A DNA stretch of 64,000 bases, taken from positions 40,000,679-40,064,678 of the forward strand of contig NC_084462.1 of assembly GCF_027409185.1 (NCBI RefSeq). Reading direction: 5' to 3'. Each line of letters opens with the position of its first letter. The stretch's first letter is position 1. The notes under the pieces are model-generated. The model searched no databases. It had not been told where the DNA came from and worked only from the letters and a program-made list of their open reading frames with translations. This DNA is from Cynocephalus volans. Taxonomy: Eukaryota > Chordata > Mammalia > Dermoptera > Cynocephalidae. Below, one piece after another: positions 24,060 through 33,580 of the stretch. The translations under genes were made by a program, and so were the position numbers.

Positions 24060-24640
24060 CAGTGGTGGCTCCAGTGGTGGTGGACTTGTCTCATGACTAT
24101 GGTGGCTGCCTGGCAGTGCCAGTGTGGTGGTGACTGCAGCAGTGGTGGTTACAGTAGCTACCCGCTTGGCTGTGGTGTCCACAGCAGCAGCCTGCACAGT
24201 ATGATGTCTACAACAGCAGCAGGGTTACCTTGCAGCAGTGGTGGTAGCAGCAGGGCAGCGGCAGTGCAAATGCCTCTTTTGACTGCAGTGTCTGCAGTGA
24301 CAGTGGGGTAATCTCATAGGGCTGGCAGCAGTGCTGTGGGCTGCACCTGTGTCTCTCATGTCTGTGGCATCCACAGCATCAGTGTGGTTACCTTGTGGGG
24401 GTGGCAGCAGTGCTGAGGACTGTACCTTCCTCCCTTACACCTCCAATGTCTTCAGTGGCAATGGGGTTACCTCAGGGGGGCAGCAGTTGCACCAGCAGCT
24501 GCACCTGCCTCTCTCACATCTGCAGTGTGTGCAGTGGCGGCAGGGTTAACTCGTGGGGGTGGCAGTGGCAGTGGTGTTCGCAGCCACCTCCTTCACAACT
24601 GTGGAGTCTGTCGCTGCAGCAACAAGCAACCGTCAGGACT
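24060..24640. repeat. GC-rich tandem repeat, unit about 79-84 bp, about six or seven copies
   Basis: The word GGTTA or GGTAA recurs at about 24147, 24223, 24307, 24386, 24465 and 24544, giving spacings of 76, 84, 79, 79 and 79. Each unit runs GGTTACCT-GTGGGGGTGGCAG, then CAGTG, a CTGCACCT-CCTCTC part and a TCTGCAGTG part. Low-complexity CAG/GTG triplet runs add to it. It forms most of the L1 5'UTR. The long frames on both strands here are composition artefacts. Confidence 0.78.
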
Positions 24641-24770
24641 GCTGCTCTGTGAGGAGCTGCTCTGCAATGGGCAATGGTTCTGGGACCAGACAGTGGCTCC
24701 AGCTATGTGGTGGTGGTGGCAGTGGACCCATTTCAATCTTCTTCTCTAAGACGGACCCTGGACACCTCTA

Positions 24771-24783
24771 GTATGCCATCTTT
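24771..24783 (-). promoter_or_regulatory. YY1-like motif at the L1 5' end
   Basis: On the minus strand AAAGATGGCATAC lies about 15 bases inside the 5' end. Human L1 has a YY1 site with core AAGATGG at a similar place that sets the start of transcription. The match is to the core only; function is inference. Confidence 0.4.
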
Positions 24784-24797
24784 CTCTAAGTCTCTGG

Positions 24798-24965
24798 TTT
24801 AAAATTTTTTATGAAGTCTAATTTATCAGTTTTGTCACTTATGGTTACTGTGTCCTAAAAATCTTTTGCCTACCCCAAGCCATGAATATATTCTTCTCTA
24901 TCTTTTCTTGAAGTTTTATAGTTTAGCTTTTACATTGTAGATTATGATTCATCTTGAACAAATTT
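24798..24965 (-). mobile_element. Old host L1, segment 2
   Basis: This continues the host L1 from 18634. It has TTTAAAATTTTTTATGAAGTC, AATTTATCAGTTTTGTCAC, CTTTTGCCTACCCCAAGCC, GAAGTTTTATAGTTTAGC and GATTCATCTTGAACAAATTT. It stops at CTTGAACAAATTT (24953-24965), which recurs as CTTGACTAATTT at 26518. Confidence 0.85.
24953..24965. repeat. TSD of composite element, left copy
   Basis: CTTGAACAAATTT. It aligns with CTTGACTAATTT at 26518-26529 with one mismatch and one gap. The host L1 reads CTTGAGTTAATTTTTG-like sequence at this place in relatives, which supports the duplication. Confidence 0.6.
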
Positions 24966-25059
24966 TTTTATTAATATTATTTTTTTACATTCTAAGATTT
25001 TGTGGAATAGTTGGGGGGAGGAGGAGAGGGAAAGTGGGGAGAAAGTAAGCTGGGAAGAA

Positions 25060-25545
25060 GAAGGAGGGGGACGTGGTTGAGGCCTTGGCACCCCCCTCAT
25101 TCTGGCAGAGGAGATGAGGGGGCTTCTAGCAGGGGCTCAGTCATTGCTGGACTGGATGCAGATGTCAGGGGGCAAGGCTGAAGCGCTTGGCCCCACACCC
25201 TCCCAGCTTGGAAGGCAGAGGCACTTCCTGTGGTGGCTTGGTGGTCATCTCTGGGCTGGATGTGGACATCAGGTGGGTGTGGCTGAGGCTTTTCGCTCCC
25301 CCACTCCCCCGGCTTGGGACCTGGGTTGCTTCCTGTCATGGCTCATTGGTCATCACTGGGCCAGTTACAGATGTTGTGGGGGTGTGGCAGAGGCCCTCAG
25401 CCCCCCACCACCCCAGCTTAGGAGCCAGGGGCACTCCCTGCAGTGGCTCATTTGTCATCGCTGGGCTGGGTACATTGGTTGGGGGCACTTGGCTGAGGCC
25501 CATGGTCCTTCCCTCTCCCTGGCTTGGGAGCCCAGGGGCTTCCAA
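25060..25545. repeat. 105-bp tandem repeat inside the composite element, about 4.5 copies
   Basis: The anchor word TCAT-(T/C)-GCTGG-type (TCATTGCTGG, TCATCTCTGG, TCATCACTGG, TCATCGCTGG) occurs at 25141, 25245, 25350 and 25455, so spacing is 104-105. Each unit goes on with CTGGATGCAGATGTC-like sequence, GGGTGTGGCTGAGGC, a C-rich block, CCAGCTTGGGA-CCAGGGGC, TTCCTG and GGTGGCTCA. A partial unit precedes 25141. Copies differ by about a fifth of positions. Open frames seen here on both strands are by-products of the repeat. Confidence 0.85.
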
Positions 25546-26500
25546 TACTTCTAGGTTTTATAGGTGTTCTTTGGTGGTGTTAGACCTTTACTGGTTAATA
25601 TCAACCTTTGTCTCTGATCTGTGGGTTTTTGTGTTTTCTTTCAGTTCTGTGTTGGATTATTCCCTGTTCCCACCGCTTAAACTGTGCACTACGACTAATT
25701 TGTTGTCCTTTGATTACTGCTAAAATGGGGGAACTTCCTGTGGGGACCAGCACTTGAGCCCCATGGTTGAGCTAAATTGCTACTCTGCTGCTGATTCCCT
25801 GGGGAAGGCATTTTGTACAGCTCAGGTTTCAATTGTTGACCTTGTAAGCACTTCCAGGTCTTGTGAGGTCTGGTATACCTGGGTTGTGGGGAACTCTGGT
25901 CTGGGCCTGAGGCTTTTAGCCACCTGCACCCCTGCAGTTCGATATTGCTGCCCAGTCTACACTGAGTGGTCCTGTGCTGATTGTGGGGCAGATTAGCTGT
26001 CCATGCTGTTCCCCAGTGTTCCTTTGATGGGCCCATCTCCCCCATCCCCTGCACTCCAAACACTTCCCACAGGACAGGCTATGTCCCGTCCCTTGTGATG
26101 ACTCAACAGCCTTTGAGTAGCACTTTTTTTCAGTTGTTGTGGCTCCTCTCTCCTATGTGGGTCCGCGGGAACCCTGTAAGTGATCTTGCTGGCCTGGCGG
26201 CCACCAAGGCCCTCTTCTCCCCTGCCACCTCCAAGCAACTTTATATGAGGGGCACAGTTGTGGCTTTTGCCAGCTCTTGCTCCTTGTGCTCACCAGCTCT
26301 ATCCTTGAAGCAGCCGGGGCTCCAAGTGGTGGGAGCTATCCTTTCTTTCTCTCATTGTGGCTTCTCCTGCCTTCATGCATTCCGTAGGTCTCTCCTACTC
26401 TTCCCCTGAGCTCTAGCGGTCCCAGCTTGGCCAGCATTGCTTTTCAATAGTTGTAAATTGATGATTGTAGGAGAGAGTGATGCTGGGGACTGTCTACTCC

Positions 26501-26510
26501 AACATCTTGA
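26501..26510 (-). promoter_or_regulatory. YY1-like core at the composite element's 5' end
   Basis: On the minus strand TCAAGATGTT, 8 to 17 bases from the 5' end. The usual core CAAGATGG has here lost its second G. The position fits the L1 YY1-initiator arrangement. Function is inference. Confidence 0.3.
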
Positions 26511-26517
26511 CCAGAAG

Positions 26518-26529
26518 CTTGACTAATTT
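26518..26529. repeat. TSD of composite element, right copy
   Basis: CTTGACTAATTT, after which the host L1 continues with CTGTGTATAGTGTGAAG. See the left copy for the comparison. Confidence 0.6.
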
Positions 26530-26664
26530 CTGTGTATAGTGTGAAGCAGGGGTTGAGGTTTACTTTTTTCTGTATGGATATCCAATATTTTCAGCACCAT
26601 TGTTAAAAAGACCATTCTATTCATGACAGATTGTGGTGGAGCCTTTGTTGTAATCCCAGTGATT

Positions 26665-26753
26665 ATAAGAGGGTACTTCAAAAAGTTCATGGAAAGGTTT
26701 GTACTATCTTTTAATTATATTTTTCCCCATGGATTTTTTGAAGTATGCTCGTA
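26665..26753. mobile_element. Palindromic MITE, mariner-like
   Basis: The ends form an imperfect inverted repeat. The left arm is AGAGGGTACTTCAAAAAGTT followed by CATGGAAA, and the right arm read in reverse is CGAGCATACTTCAAAAAATC followed by CATGGGG. TA dinucleotides flank both ends, as Tc1/mariner elements duplicate TA. About 89 bases, no coding capacity. It cuts the host L1 between GTGATTATA and TAAGTGAGGGC, so it entered that L1 after the L1 did. Confidence 0.7.
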
Positions 26754-26875
26754 TAAGTGAGGGCTTATTTCTGGGCTATTTGTTCTGTTCCATTGATTGT
26801 TTATCATTGTGCCAGCACCACGCTGCCTTGATCAGTGCACTGTCACAATAATATGTCAATGCTCTGGCCAGCACA

Positions 26876-28635
26876 CTTTTGTGGCCTTGCTCTGGTCTGG
26901 TAAAGTAAGTGCTATTAACCTTGTTAGCTCATGCTCACTTTCCTTATTCATAAAACTGATAGTGATGACTCAGTGAGCTCTGATGGGGGCATTGGGTCCA
27001 GTGCACACATAGGATGTGTTCAGGAAATGTTTCTCTTCATATTTGGTTCTGGAGGTGGGCTCACGTCTTTGTGCACCATCATCTCATTGCTGTGGTAGAG
27101 TTGGGAGGTCAGTGCAGGAACAACACGGTGAAATAATTTTAATTAGGATCTTGATTCAGGGGCAGAGGAAAAAATGTAGCTGCAATCTACTTAGTTCCAG
27201 TGTTGACCCTGGCCATTTTATTTTGCTGCATTCTCTAATCTTATAAAGTTTACTGTCTGAGCCTCAGTCATCATCAGACACAGATGCATTCAGGCAGGTG
27301 AAAGCACTTTGTAGGATCTGAGACATTGTAACAGCATAAATTGCCATCTCCACCATTCTCTCCATTAGGATTGCAGACATTCATAGGGCAGGGCAGATTT
27401 TTTTTTTTTTTCATTTTTTTATGTGTGACTCAGATATGAGGTCTCACATCATTGATTTGCTATTGATTTGGCACTAATGAACAGTACATTTAAAATTATT
27501 TACTAGACCTGTTTACAGACTTAAAGTTCCAGCCCTTGCCTTGTTGATGGTTTTGCTTTTAGGCACAAACCCAGGCAGGTATGAACAAGAAATAGCACCT
27601 GTGGCATGCAGTCATGCAGACTGGAGCAAGCAGCACAGGGTGGGGGTGAAACTCACTGGCAGCCCTGAGCCATCCATGGCTCTTGGGATATGTTTGGAAT
27701 GTCTCAAAGTCCCTTAACCCAAAGGAAGGGTGAGTGCCCAAGGCAAGGGCTGGGTGTGTGGAAGAGGGCGAAGAGAAGGGCAAACTGCTGTTCCCATGGA
27801 GGCAGACATGGCTGTGGTCACTTTGAGCCTGGAGTGGTGGCCTTGAGGACTGTTTGGGAGTGTTTCAGGCTGTCAGATGAATTGTGTCTAGATCTTAGTC
27901 AACAGGCTCAGGTGTCAAGGAACAGCTCTTTTCCTTTTCTGTGAGTCTGCTTAGGTTCTGATTCTTAAGCTTCCATTCCACAAACCAGTGCCACAGTTGT
28001 TTTGTATGTTTTCCACCTCTCTGGGCTGTGCTGGATGTTAGATCATTAGAACTGAAAGGGGATTGTCCCAATGGGATGGCCCCCCTCAGGCCGATGGGCA
28101 TTGGAGCATGCTGAGGGACTTGGAAGTGTTTGTGCTTCTGCTCACCTGGAGTGTGCAGGTATATGCACCCACAAAGCCTCCATAGCAATTGTCATCTTCC
28201 CGTGTCCTCATGTCACACCATGGTGGTCTCCACTCCCTGGAGCTTTCACCCTGCAGTGGGCAGAGGCATCCAGAACTGAGAGTAAAGATGGTACAGGCTT
28301 TCTTTCATCCACTCAGGATGTGATTTCCAGAAGAAAACTGGCATGGACTAGGGATAAAGTGTGGGGAGCCTCCCCATGTGGAGCCTGCCCCTTAGCGTGT
28401 TGATGGTGCCTGGCCAAGGTTGAGCTGGAGAATTTGTTGGAGCTGCAGGAGTGCAGCGCATCAATGGGCCCCGTCAGGTCTAGTGACAGGCTCAGAGGAG
28501 AGGGAGGGCATCTTTGTGCCACTAGACTTGACTTGCATGCTCTCTGTTGCCATCTCCCACTTTACTATGCTTGTTGTCCATACCCACCTCTCTGCTGGTT
28601 TCTTTGGTTGTCTTCATCTGGCTCATTAGTGGGCA
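26876..28635. other. Unassigned stretch
   Basis: No gene was recognised. A faint MIR-like piece occurs near 26925-27040 (CTTTCCTTATTCATAAAACTG, GATGTGTTCAGGAAATG). T-runs lie at 27400-27420. All frames are short and mutually overlapping. Confidence 0.4.
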
Positions 28636-28639
28636 CAAT

Positions 28640-28715
28640 CATTCACTTATTTAGCAATTATTTATGGAGCATGTGCTGTGGACCAGGGGCATCACATGTA
28701 GGAGTAAGTGGATGC
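28640..28715 (-). mobile_element. L2/MIR 3'-end remnant
   Basis: The plus strand reads ATTCACTTATTTAGCAATTA, TTTATGGAGCATGTGCTGTG and GACCAGGGGCA, the reverse complement of the shared L2/MIR end (TTTATTGAGCACCTACTATG-TGCCAGGCA). Short, and the family is not separable. Confidence 0.5.
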
Positions 28716-28719
28716 TTTG

Positions 28720-30617
28720 CCCTGCTTGGATAGACCATTTCAAGGCATGGTATTGATGAAGGGACCTGCCCTCCTCCATTCAGTGTACATGGTCTGGCTT
28801 ATGGCTTAGGGCCCACCCAAGGAGAAACAGGAGAGGGAGGTATGAGAGGCAACAAAGACAAATCTCTACCCAAAGGGCCTGTGACAATAAATCCTTTGTT
28901 ACTAGCCACCCCAACCCTTGAAGGCCCAAACTGAAGGAGGCGGGTTCCCAGGACAGAAGAAAGTGCAGATCAGTGAGAAAATATTCCACACAGATTTGAA
29001 TCAGACCATACACTGTCTCAGATTATTTCTCCAGTTTACACATACTATCCTTCAATAAATAGCTGATCCCAAATAGGCCTAAGGACTATAAAAAAAAACT
29101 AGCATGCAGAGCAACCAGAACATTAAAAAAAAAGGAAAAGAAAAACATAAACATAAACAAAAGACCAAGGAAGCGTGTGTACGATTCAGAGCCCCACTCA
29201 AGAGTTCAGAAAAGTCAATTTCCACAAAGTCAGAGAAAATGCTGGCAAGCTGATCTCTAAAGGAAAACTGCAGCAGAGAAGAAAGATTCAGAGGAGCAAG
29301 TGAGAAGAGGACAAGGCCTGAGCTGGTAGAATTCAGGATAAAAAGTGGCAGAGAAAAAGTGCAGTAAAATGACACTGACACAAAATAGGAACCTCCTTGA
29401 AAATGCAAACCATGGACAGGCCAGAGCAAATTACACAGAGGGGACACAGCACCACCATAATTTGATTTCCTAACAGTTTCAGAAAAAAAGGAAAAAAACT
29501 GTATACAATGGAAGAAGACTTTGTACATCTACAGGCCAGACCTGACTCTGTCATTCAAAAAAAGCAGCAACTACATTTAGGTAAGCACTAAAAAGAACAA
29601 CCAGTACTAGCTTTCATCCTGTTGAGTTTCTCGATTTTTTGAAGTGGTCTTCACCTGGCATCAAGTCAGAAAAGGTAAGGGACCCGGTCAAGTAGAATCA
29701 CGCTGGGTCAGCCCCCGCCAAGCAGCCCTTCCTGGAACAGTACTGAGGAAATGATTTCTGATGGATTCTGAGGGAACAGTGAAGGCCCCAATAATTTATT
29801 ATTTGGCCAAATTGTCCTCAGTATAAAGACAAAGACAATGGACAGATACTCTCAGCATGCCAAAAATCAGAGAGCTTAGCTGCTGTGAGCCCTTTTGAAT
29901 AGGGTTTTGAATAAAACTATTGAATGCTGAAATACAGCTAAAGTACAGAGTTGCTGTAAGATGGGTGGTGAGCCTTGGATATGTTTAAATATAAAAATAA
30001 GACCAAATGGCCATCTATGTGAATTATAGCGCCTGCATGTAAGATAAATGATGTAAATCTGGCAAATAATACTATAATTCAGGGAAAACTCTGAGTTGGG
30101 GAAGGGAGAGGACATATAAATACATAATGTCCTCATCTTAGCAAAACAGTCAATGGTCACTCTTGAAAATGCTGTTTTGAAAATGAGGGCTATAATTTCA
30201 AGGCTTTTCACAGTGTTTCTGTTGCCTTAGAGCAATCTTTTAAGAAGCTATCTCTTACAGTGAAGAACCACTTCTCTGAAATTTAGCAATTCTTTCTGTT
30301 CTGGTGTTACATCTTTCCTTTCCTTTCATTATTCTTGTAATGAAAACTACAACCTACCAGTGCTCAGTGTATTGTGGGTATTGGGAGGACCTGGCGAGCT
30401 GACATCCATGCACCATGCATCACTGCAAGGTGACAGGTGTTGCTATGGAAATGAAGTGAGTGAAGTGATGCAGGGTCAGGGGTGAAATGTGGCTCAGGAA
30501 GGCTTTCTGAGGAGGTGCTTGAATAGGGCCCGAATGCTGAGCACAGCCAGCGTGGCTGAGGGAGCATACTTCAGTATCCTGAGCAGGCAGGAGCCTATTC
30601 CAGAAACAGAACAAAGG
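28720..30617. other. Unassigned stretch including an A-rich region
   Basis: 29080-29560 is purine- and A-rich on the plus strand and could be a very old LINE fragment, but no landmark is clear. A 149-codon minus frame (29079-29528) is rich in Phe, Leu and Ser, which is what antisense A-rich DNA gives, and it is not called a gene. The remainder has no recognisable element. Confidence 0.4.
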
Positions 30618-30618
30618 C

Positions 30619-30645
30619 CTTTTTTTTTTTTTTTTTTTTTTTTTA
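30619..30645. repeat. Poly-T run
   Basis: About 26 T between AAAGGCC and AGTGGTG. No SINE body was recognised on the right side, so its origin is unclear. Confidence 0.75.
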
Positions 30646-32554
30646 GTGGTGTCCCTGTTGTGCTGTTACTCTAGCAGGTGGTCTGCCTATTGGGTAATCT
30701 CGTCCCTACTATATTCTTCCTGCCTTGGACTGTGTCTTTGTTGTTGTTGTTTTGTTTTGTTTTGTTTGCCTACCTAACTAGCCTTTAGGACTGTCTGGGA
30801 GGTGCTCATTAAATGTATAAGGACAGATGTGAATAAAGAAAGAATAAGTGGATGAAAGAAGGAATGAATGGATTCCTGGAGGGTGTCAGATTAATGACAT
30901 ATTACAGTTTATTCCATAAGCTGGTTTTTGTTTTTAAGTTTAATATTTTTAAAGTAGACTGCCTTTCGGAAGCGCTATGAAATACACATTTTCCAGCCTG
31001 GGATTCTGTCTGCTAATAATGTCTCATAACCAGGTAGTTCAATATTGTGGCATTGTCCTGTGAACCACATAAATTTCTCTCTAAGAGTTTTAGGTTCTAA
31101 GGTGCATGTGCAATCAGAGAAATTAAATTCTCAGTGAAGATCCTCATCTGTATTTATCTGAGAAGAAAATAAGTTGAGATTTTCCATCAGGTTCAGGAAG
31201 CATCGCCCTTCGGGAAGACTGGAGTATAACACTTCTGTTGACTATGCCTACCTATTCTTTGCTGGAAGGATGTTTTAATTACAAATATGGTGATTCTTGG
31301 AAGCAGGGTAATGAGTTTTAACTTGTGTAAGATAAAGGCTTCCTCTTTGTTGGCAAGATCGCTTGGTGGGAGTCTGCATTCTGAAAATCAAATATATAGA
31401 TTAATTATTTGGTTTAAGGTGGCTGTGATTTGCTTGTTAAGATGTGGAGTGCTGCTGTTTAAGTCTGCACACCATGGGGTCCAGGCAAAGGCAGTGTCTT
31501 CCCTGGAAGCCCAGTTTAGTAAGTTTGGCAGAAAGTCCTACCTGTGTTCAGAGGAGGAGGTATCCTGAGGAGATGTCCAGGAGGGCCTCTGTGTATGCAG
31601 TAGTTTTGTCTTTGAAACACAATCAGTAGGCAGATTTCTGAGAGTTCTCAGTGCACAGGCAGAGTGTCCTTTGCACATTGTGTTTCAGCCTCTTGAAATC
31701 CAGGCCTTGTCAGCTGAGGTGTTTGGTCCCATTTTACTCTCTGTAGTTCATACATGGAATGGTAGATATTTTAGACTTGTTCCACACAGAAAATTTATAA
31801 AATTGAAGTTTGGGATTTTTTTAACCAGTTCTGATCTGTGGAGATTTTGGAAGTTCTCCCCTCTACCTTGAGGTCAAGCCTACACAGAGACATTCCCTGG
31901 AAACTTATGTTAGTGTGTGTTTTACTGGCAATTGACCACTTGGTCCTGAGGGCCTCTGTGAATTTAAAATGAAGCTTCTTCTCGCTCTGTGATTGCTGGT
32001 ATCTCTTGTGTGGGAAAGTCCCACCAACTGACACTTGCAGTGAGCTACTTAAAGGAGGTTTGCTGAGAATCTCTCTGCAAGTGAAGAGAAGCTAGTCTGC
32101 TTGTTCCTGATGTTCCTTCTCTGCCCATGGAGAGGCAGGTGCCTGAGCTGGGGTGTGCGTTTGGATCCCAGTCCCTGGATGGCACCCTCATTGTGACTGG
32201 ACTCTTTCGGAGCCTCTCTTTTCTCATCTGTAAACGGGGTACACTGGTTGGATTTCTTGTTTTCTTTTTTGCTTCTTTGTCTTTTTGCTGCAAACAGCAG
32301 AAACTGGATGGAGCTGGGGAGTGTAGCCCATGCATCCCAAGGAACCCTAGTCAGACGCAGCTGGGTCTTAGGATGTGCTGGCCAGAGAGAGCGGTATTGG
32401 GGGAAGCCCAGATGGTGTCTGTCCCACATGACTCCACTTCTCGCTGTGTGACAGTGGCATTCTTTCTCTCGCTGCTGACTGGCTCCTCCTGAGTCTCCTC
32501 ACACACATGGCGCTGGTGACCCCCAACAGCTTCCTCACCTCAGAGAGCCACCAC
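30646..32554. other. Unassigned stretch
   Basis: Contains a (TTG)/(TTTTG) simple run at about 30738-30768. A weak L2-end resemblance lies at 30785-30870 (GGTGCTCATTAAATGTATAAG, GGAATGAATGG). No gene was found. Frames up to 126 codons on both strands near 32050-32490 are overlapping and domain-free. Confidence 0.4.
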
Positions 32555-33195
32555 CTCATGACACCAAAAGCATAATAGCAGAAGAAAAAAATAGACACAT
32601 TGGACCACGTCAAAATTAAAAACTTTTGTGCTGCAAACCATAGCTTCAGGGAAGTGAAAAGACAACCCAGAGAAAATATTTGCAAATCACATCTGATAAG
32701 GGTCTCATATCAAGAATATATAAAGAACTCTAACGACTCAGTAATCAAAAGACAAATAGCCTAATAAAAATAGGTAAAACACTTGAATAGATATTTCTCA
32801 AAAAATATACAAATAGCCAACAAGAACATGAAAAATGTTTAACATCTGTAGTCATTAGGGAAATGCAAATCAAAACCACAATGAGATACCACTTCACACC
32901 CACTAGGATGTCTAGAATCATAAACCAGACAAGTGTTGGTGAGGAGGTAGAGAAATTGGAACCATACATTGCTGGTGGGAATATAAAATGGTACAGCTCT
33001 TTGAAAAATGGTTTGGCAGTTCCTCAAAAAGTTAAACATAGAATTTTCATATGACCCAGCAATTCCACTCTTAGGGAAGAGAAATGAAAACATATATCCT
33101 CATAAAAATTTGTGCATAAATGTTCATTAGCATTATTTATTATAACCAAAAAGTAGAACCAACCCAAATAGCCATCAATGAATGGATAAAGTCAG
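32555..33195 (+). mobile_element. Old L1 fragment, ORF2 3' part
   Basis: Forward L1 sequence: GACCACGTCAAAATTAAAAAC, AGAGAAAATATTTGCAAATC, CATATCAAGAATATATAAAG, GAAATGCAAATCAAAACCAC, GATACCACTTCACACCCACTA and CCCAGCAATTCCACTCTTAG. It ends at AATGGATAAAG without the 3'UTR or a tail. ORF2 is broken; the longest piece is a 63-codon frame at 32863-33054. Both ends are missing, so it is a leftover of a larger copy. Confidence 0.85.
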
Positions 33196-33349
33196 AGTTA
33201 AATACCCTTTTCATCCTTGGATTTCTCTTCAGTTTCCTTTAGGTTGAGTTTATCACTTGACTATTTTTTGTGGTTTAATTTGTACACTGTGTCTCATGAT
33301 TCTTCCCAGTGTACAGTGACATTGATGTAGCCATCACAGTCAACAGGTA

Positions 33350-33430
33350 TGGTGTGCCATGAACTGTATTAAATGATCCGTATGCACTTATTCATTTCAA
33401 TCCTAATATCACCCGACGAGGCAGACACTT
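33350..33430 (-). mobile_element. MIR remnant
   Basis: The plus strand has GTATTAAATGATCCGTATGC, TTATTCATTTCAATCCTAATAT and CACCCGACGAGGCAGACAC, which line up with the reverse MIR stretch CTTTACATGCATTATCTCATTTAATCCTCAC and GAGGTAGGTAC. Short and diverged. Confidence 0.5.
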
Positions 33431-33580
33431 GCTACCTTCATGCATGGACACCTATTGCTCTCCTGCCCCAGCTCTGTGCCCTCCTGCTTTGCCAGCGACA
33501 GCTGTCACACTCAGAGTAAGGGTCTTTGCTGGTATAATTTAGTTTTGTAGCTCAAAGCCCACCTTTGTTTTAATCTCTTA

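Larger units (their letters stand above)
18635..24797 (-). mobile_element. Full-length L1 retrotransposon (decayed), 6.16 kb
   Basis: A complete L1 in reverse orientation. From right to left it has a 5'UTR with an AAAGATGG start (24797-23940), an ORF1 relic (about 23935-22870), an ORF2 relic (about 22700-18975), a 3'UTR with a polypurine tract (polypyrimidine on the plus strand, about 18801-18850) and an A-rich tail (18635-18660). It is flanked by the direct repeat TTTAAAATTTTT (18623-18634 and 24798-24809). The left copy is followed by AA, giving the TTTT/AA nick site expected for L1 endonuclease. Both ORFs carry stops or frameshifts, so it cannot mobilise itself. It sits inside an older L1, so it is younger than that host. 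A 3' end of similar type is seen at 60870-61945. Confidence 0.92.
23940..24797 (-). promoter_or_regulatory. L1 5'UTR with 80-bp repeats
   Basis: This is the region between the L1 5' end and ORF1. It is strongly GC-rich and full of GTGGCAGCAGTG-type words. By analogy with other mammalian L1s it holds the internal RNA polymerase II promoter. The sense-strand start is CAGAGACTTAGAGAAAGATGG. It is unlike the 5' region of the neighbouring composite element, so the two derive from different 5'UTR lineages. Confidence 0.7.
24966..26517 (-). mobile_element. Composite non-autonomous retrotransposon candidate (L1-5'UTR-like + 105-bp VNTR + A-rich tail)
   Basis: Read on the minus strand, the element starts at 26517 with CTTCTGGTCAAGATGTTGGAG followed by TAGACAGTCC, a start typical of mammalian L1 5'UTRs. 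About 970 bases of GC-rich sequence follow (26517-25546), then about four and a half 105-bp repeats (25545-25060), a purine-poor run, and an A-rich tail (24987-24966, A7 then AT-mixed). The flanks are an imperfect 12-13-bp duplication, CTTGAACAAATTT and CTTGACTAATTT. It encodes no ORF1 or ORF2 and no frame over 180 codons, so it would have needed L1 enzymes. The plan recalls SVA/LAVA elements. Alternatives are a 5'UTR-only L1 transcript that was prematurely polyadenylated, or an L1 with an internal deletion. I do not recognise a named family. Confidence 0.6.
26518..26875 (-). mobile_element. Old host L1, segment 3
   Basis: The host L1 resumes with GTGTATAGTGTGAAGCAGGGG and GTATGGATATCCAATATTTTCAGCACCA. 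Beyond the MITE it has TAAGTGAGGGCTTATTTCTGGG, GTTCCATTGATTG and TGCCAGCACCACGCTGCCTTGATCA. It ends where the similarity fades at about 26875. Confidence 0.82.

Noticed and set aside
23780..24311. Histidine-, proline- and tryptophan-rich frames
   Set aside because: They are translations of GTG/CAG-rich 5'UTR repeats and of the poly-T run.
25114..25723. Frames of 146 and 178 codons over the tandem repeat
   Set aside because: The 105-bp period is a multiple of three, so stops are absent in phase; they are repeat by-products.
29079..29528. A 149-codon minus frame rich in Phe and Leu
   Set aside because: Antisense of an A-rich tract; hydrophobic composition follows from that. No signal peptide-like start with a credible context and no homology I know.
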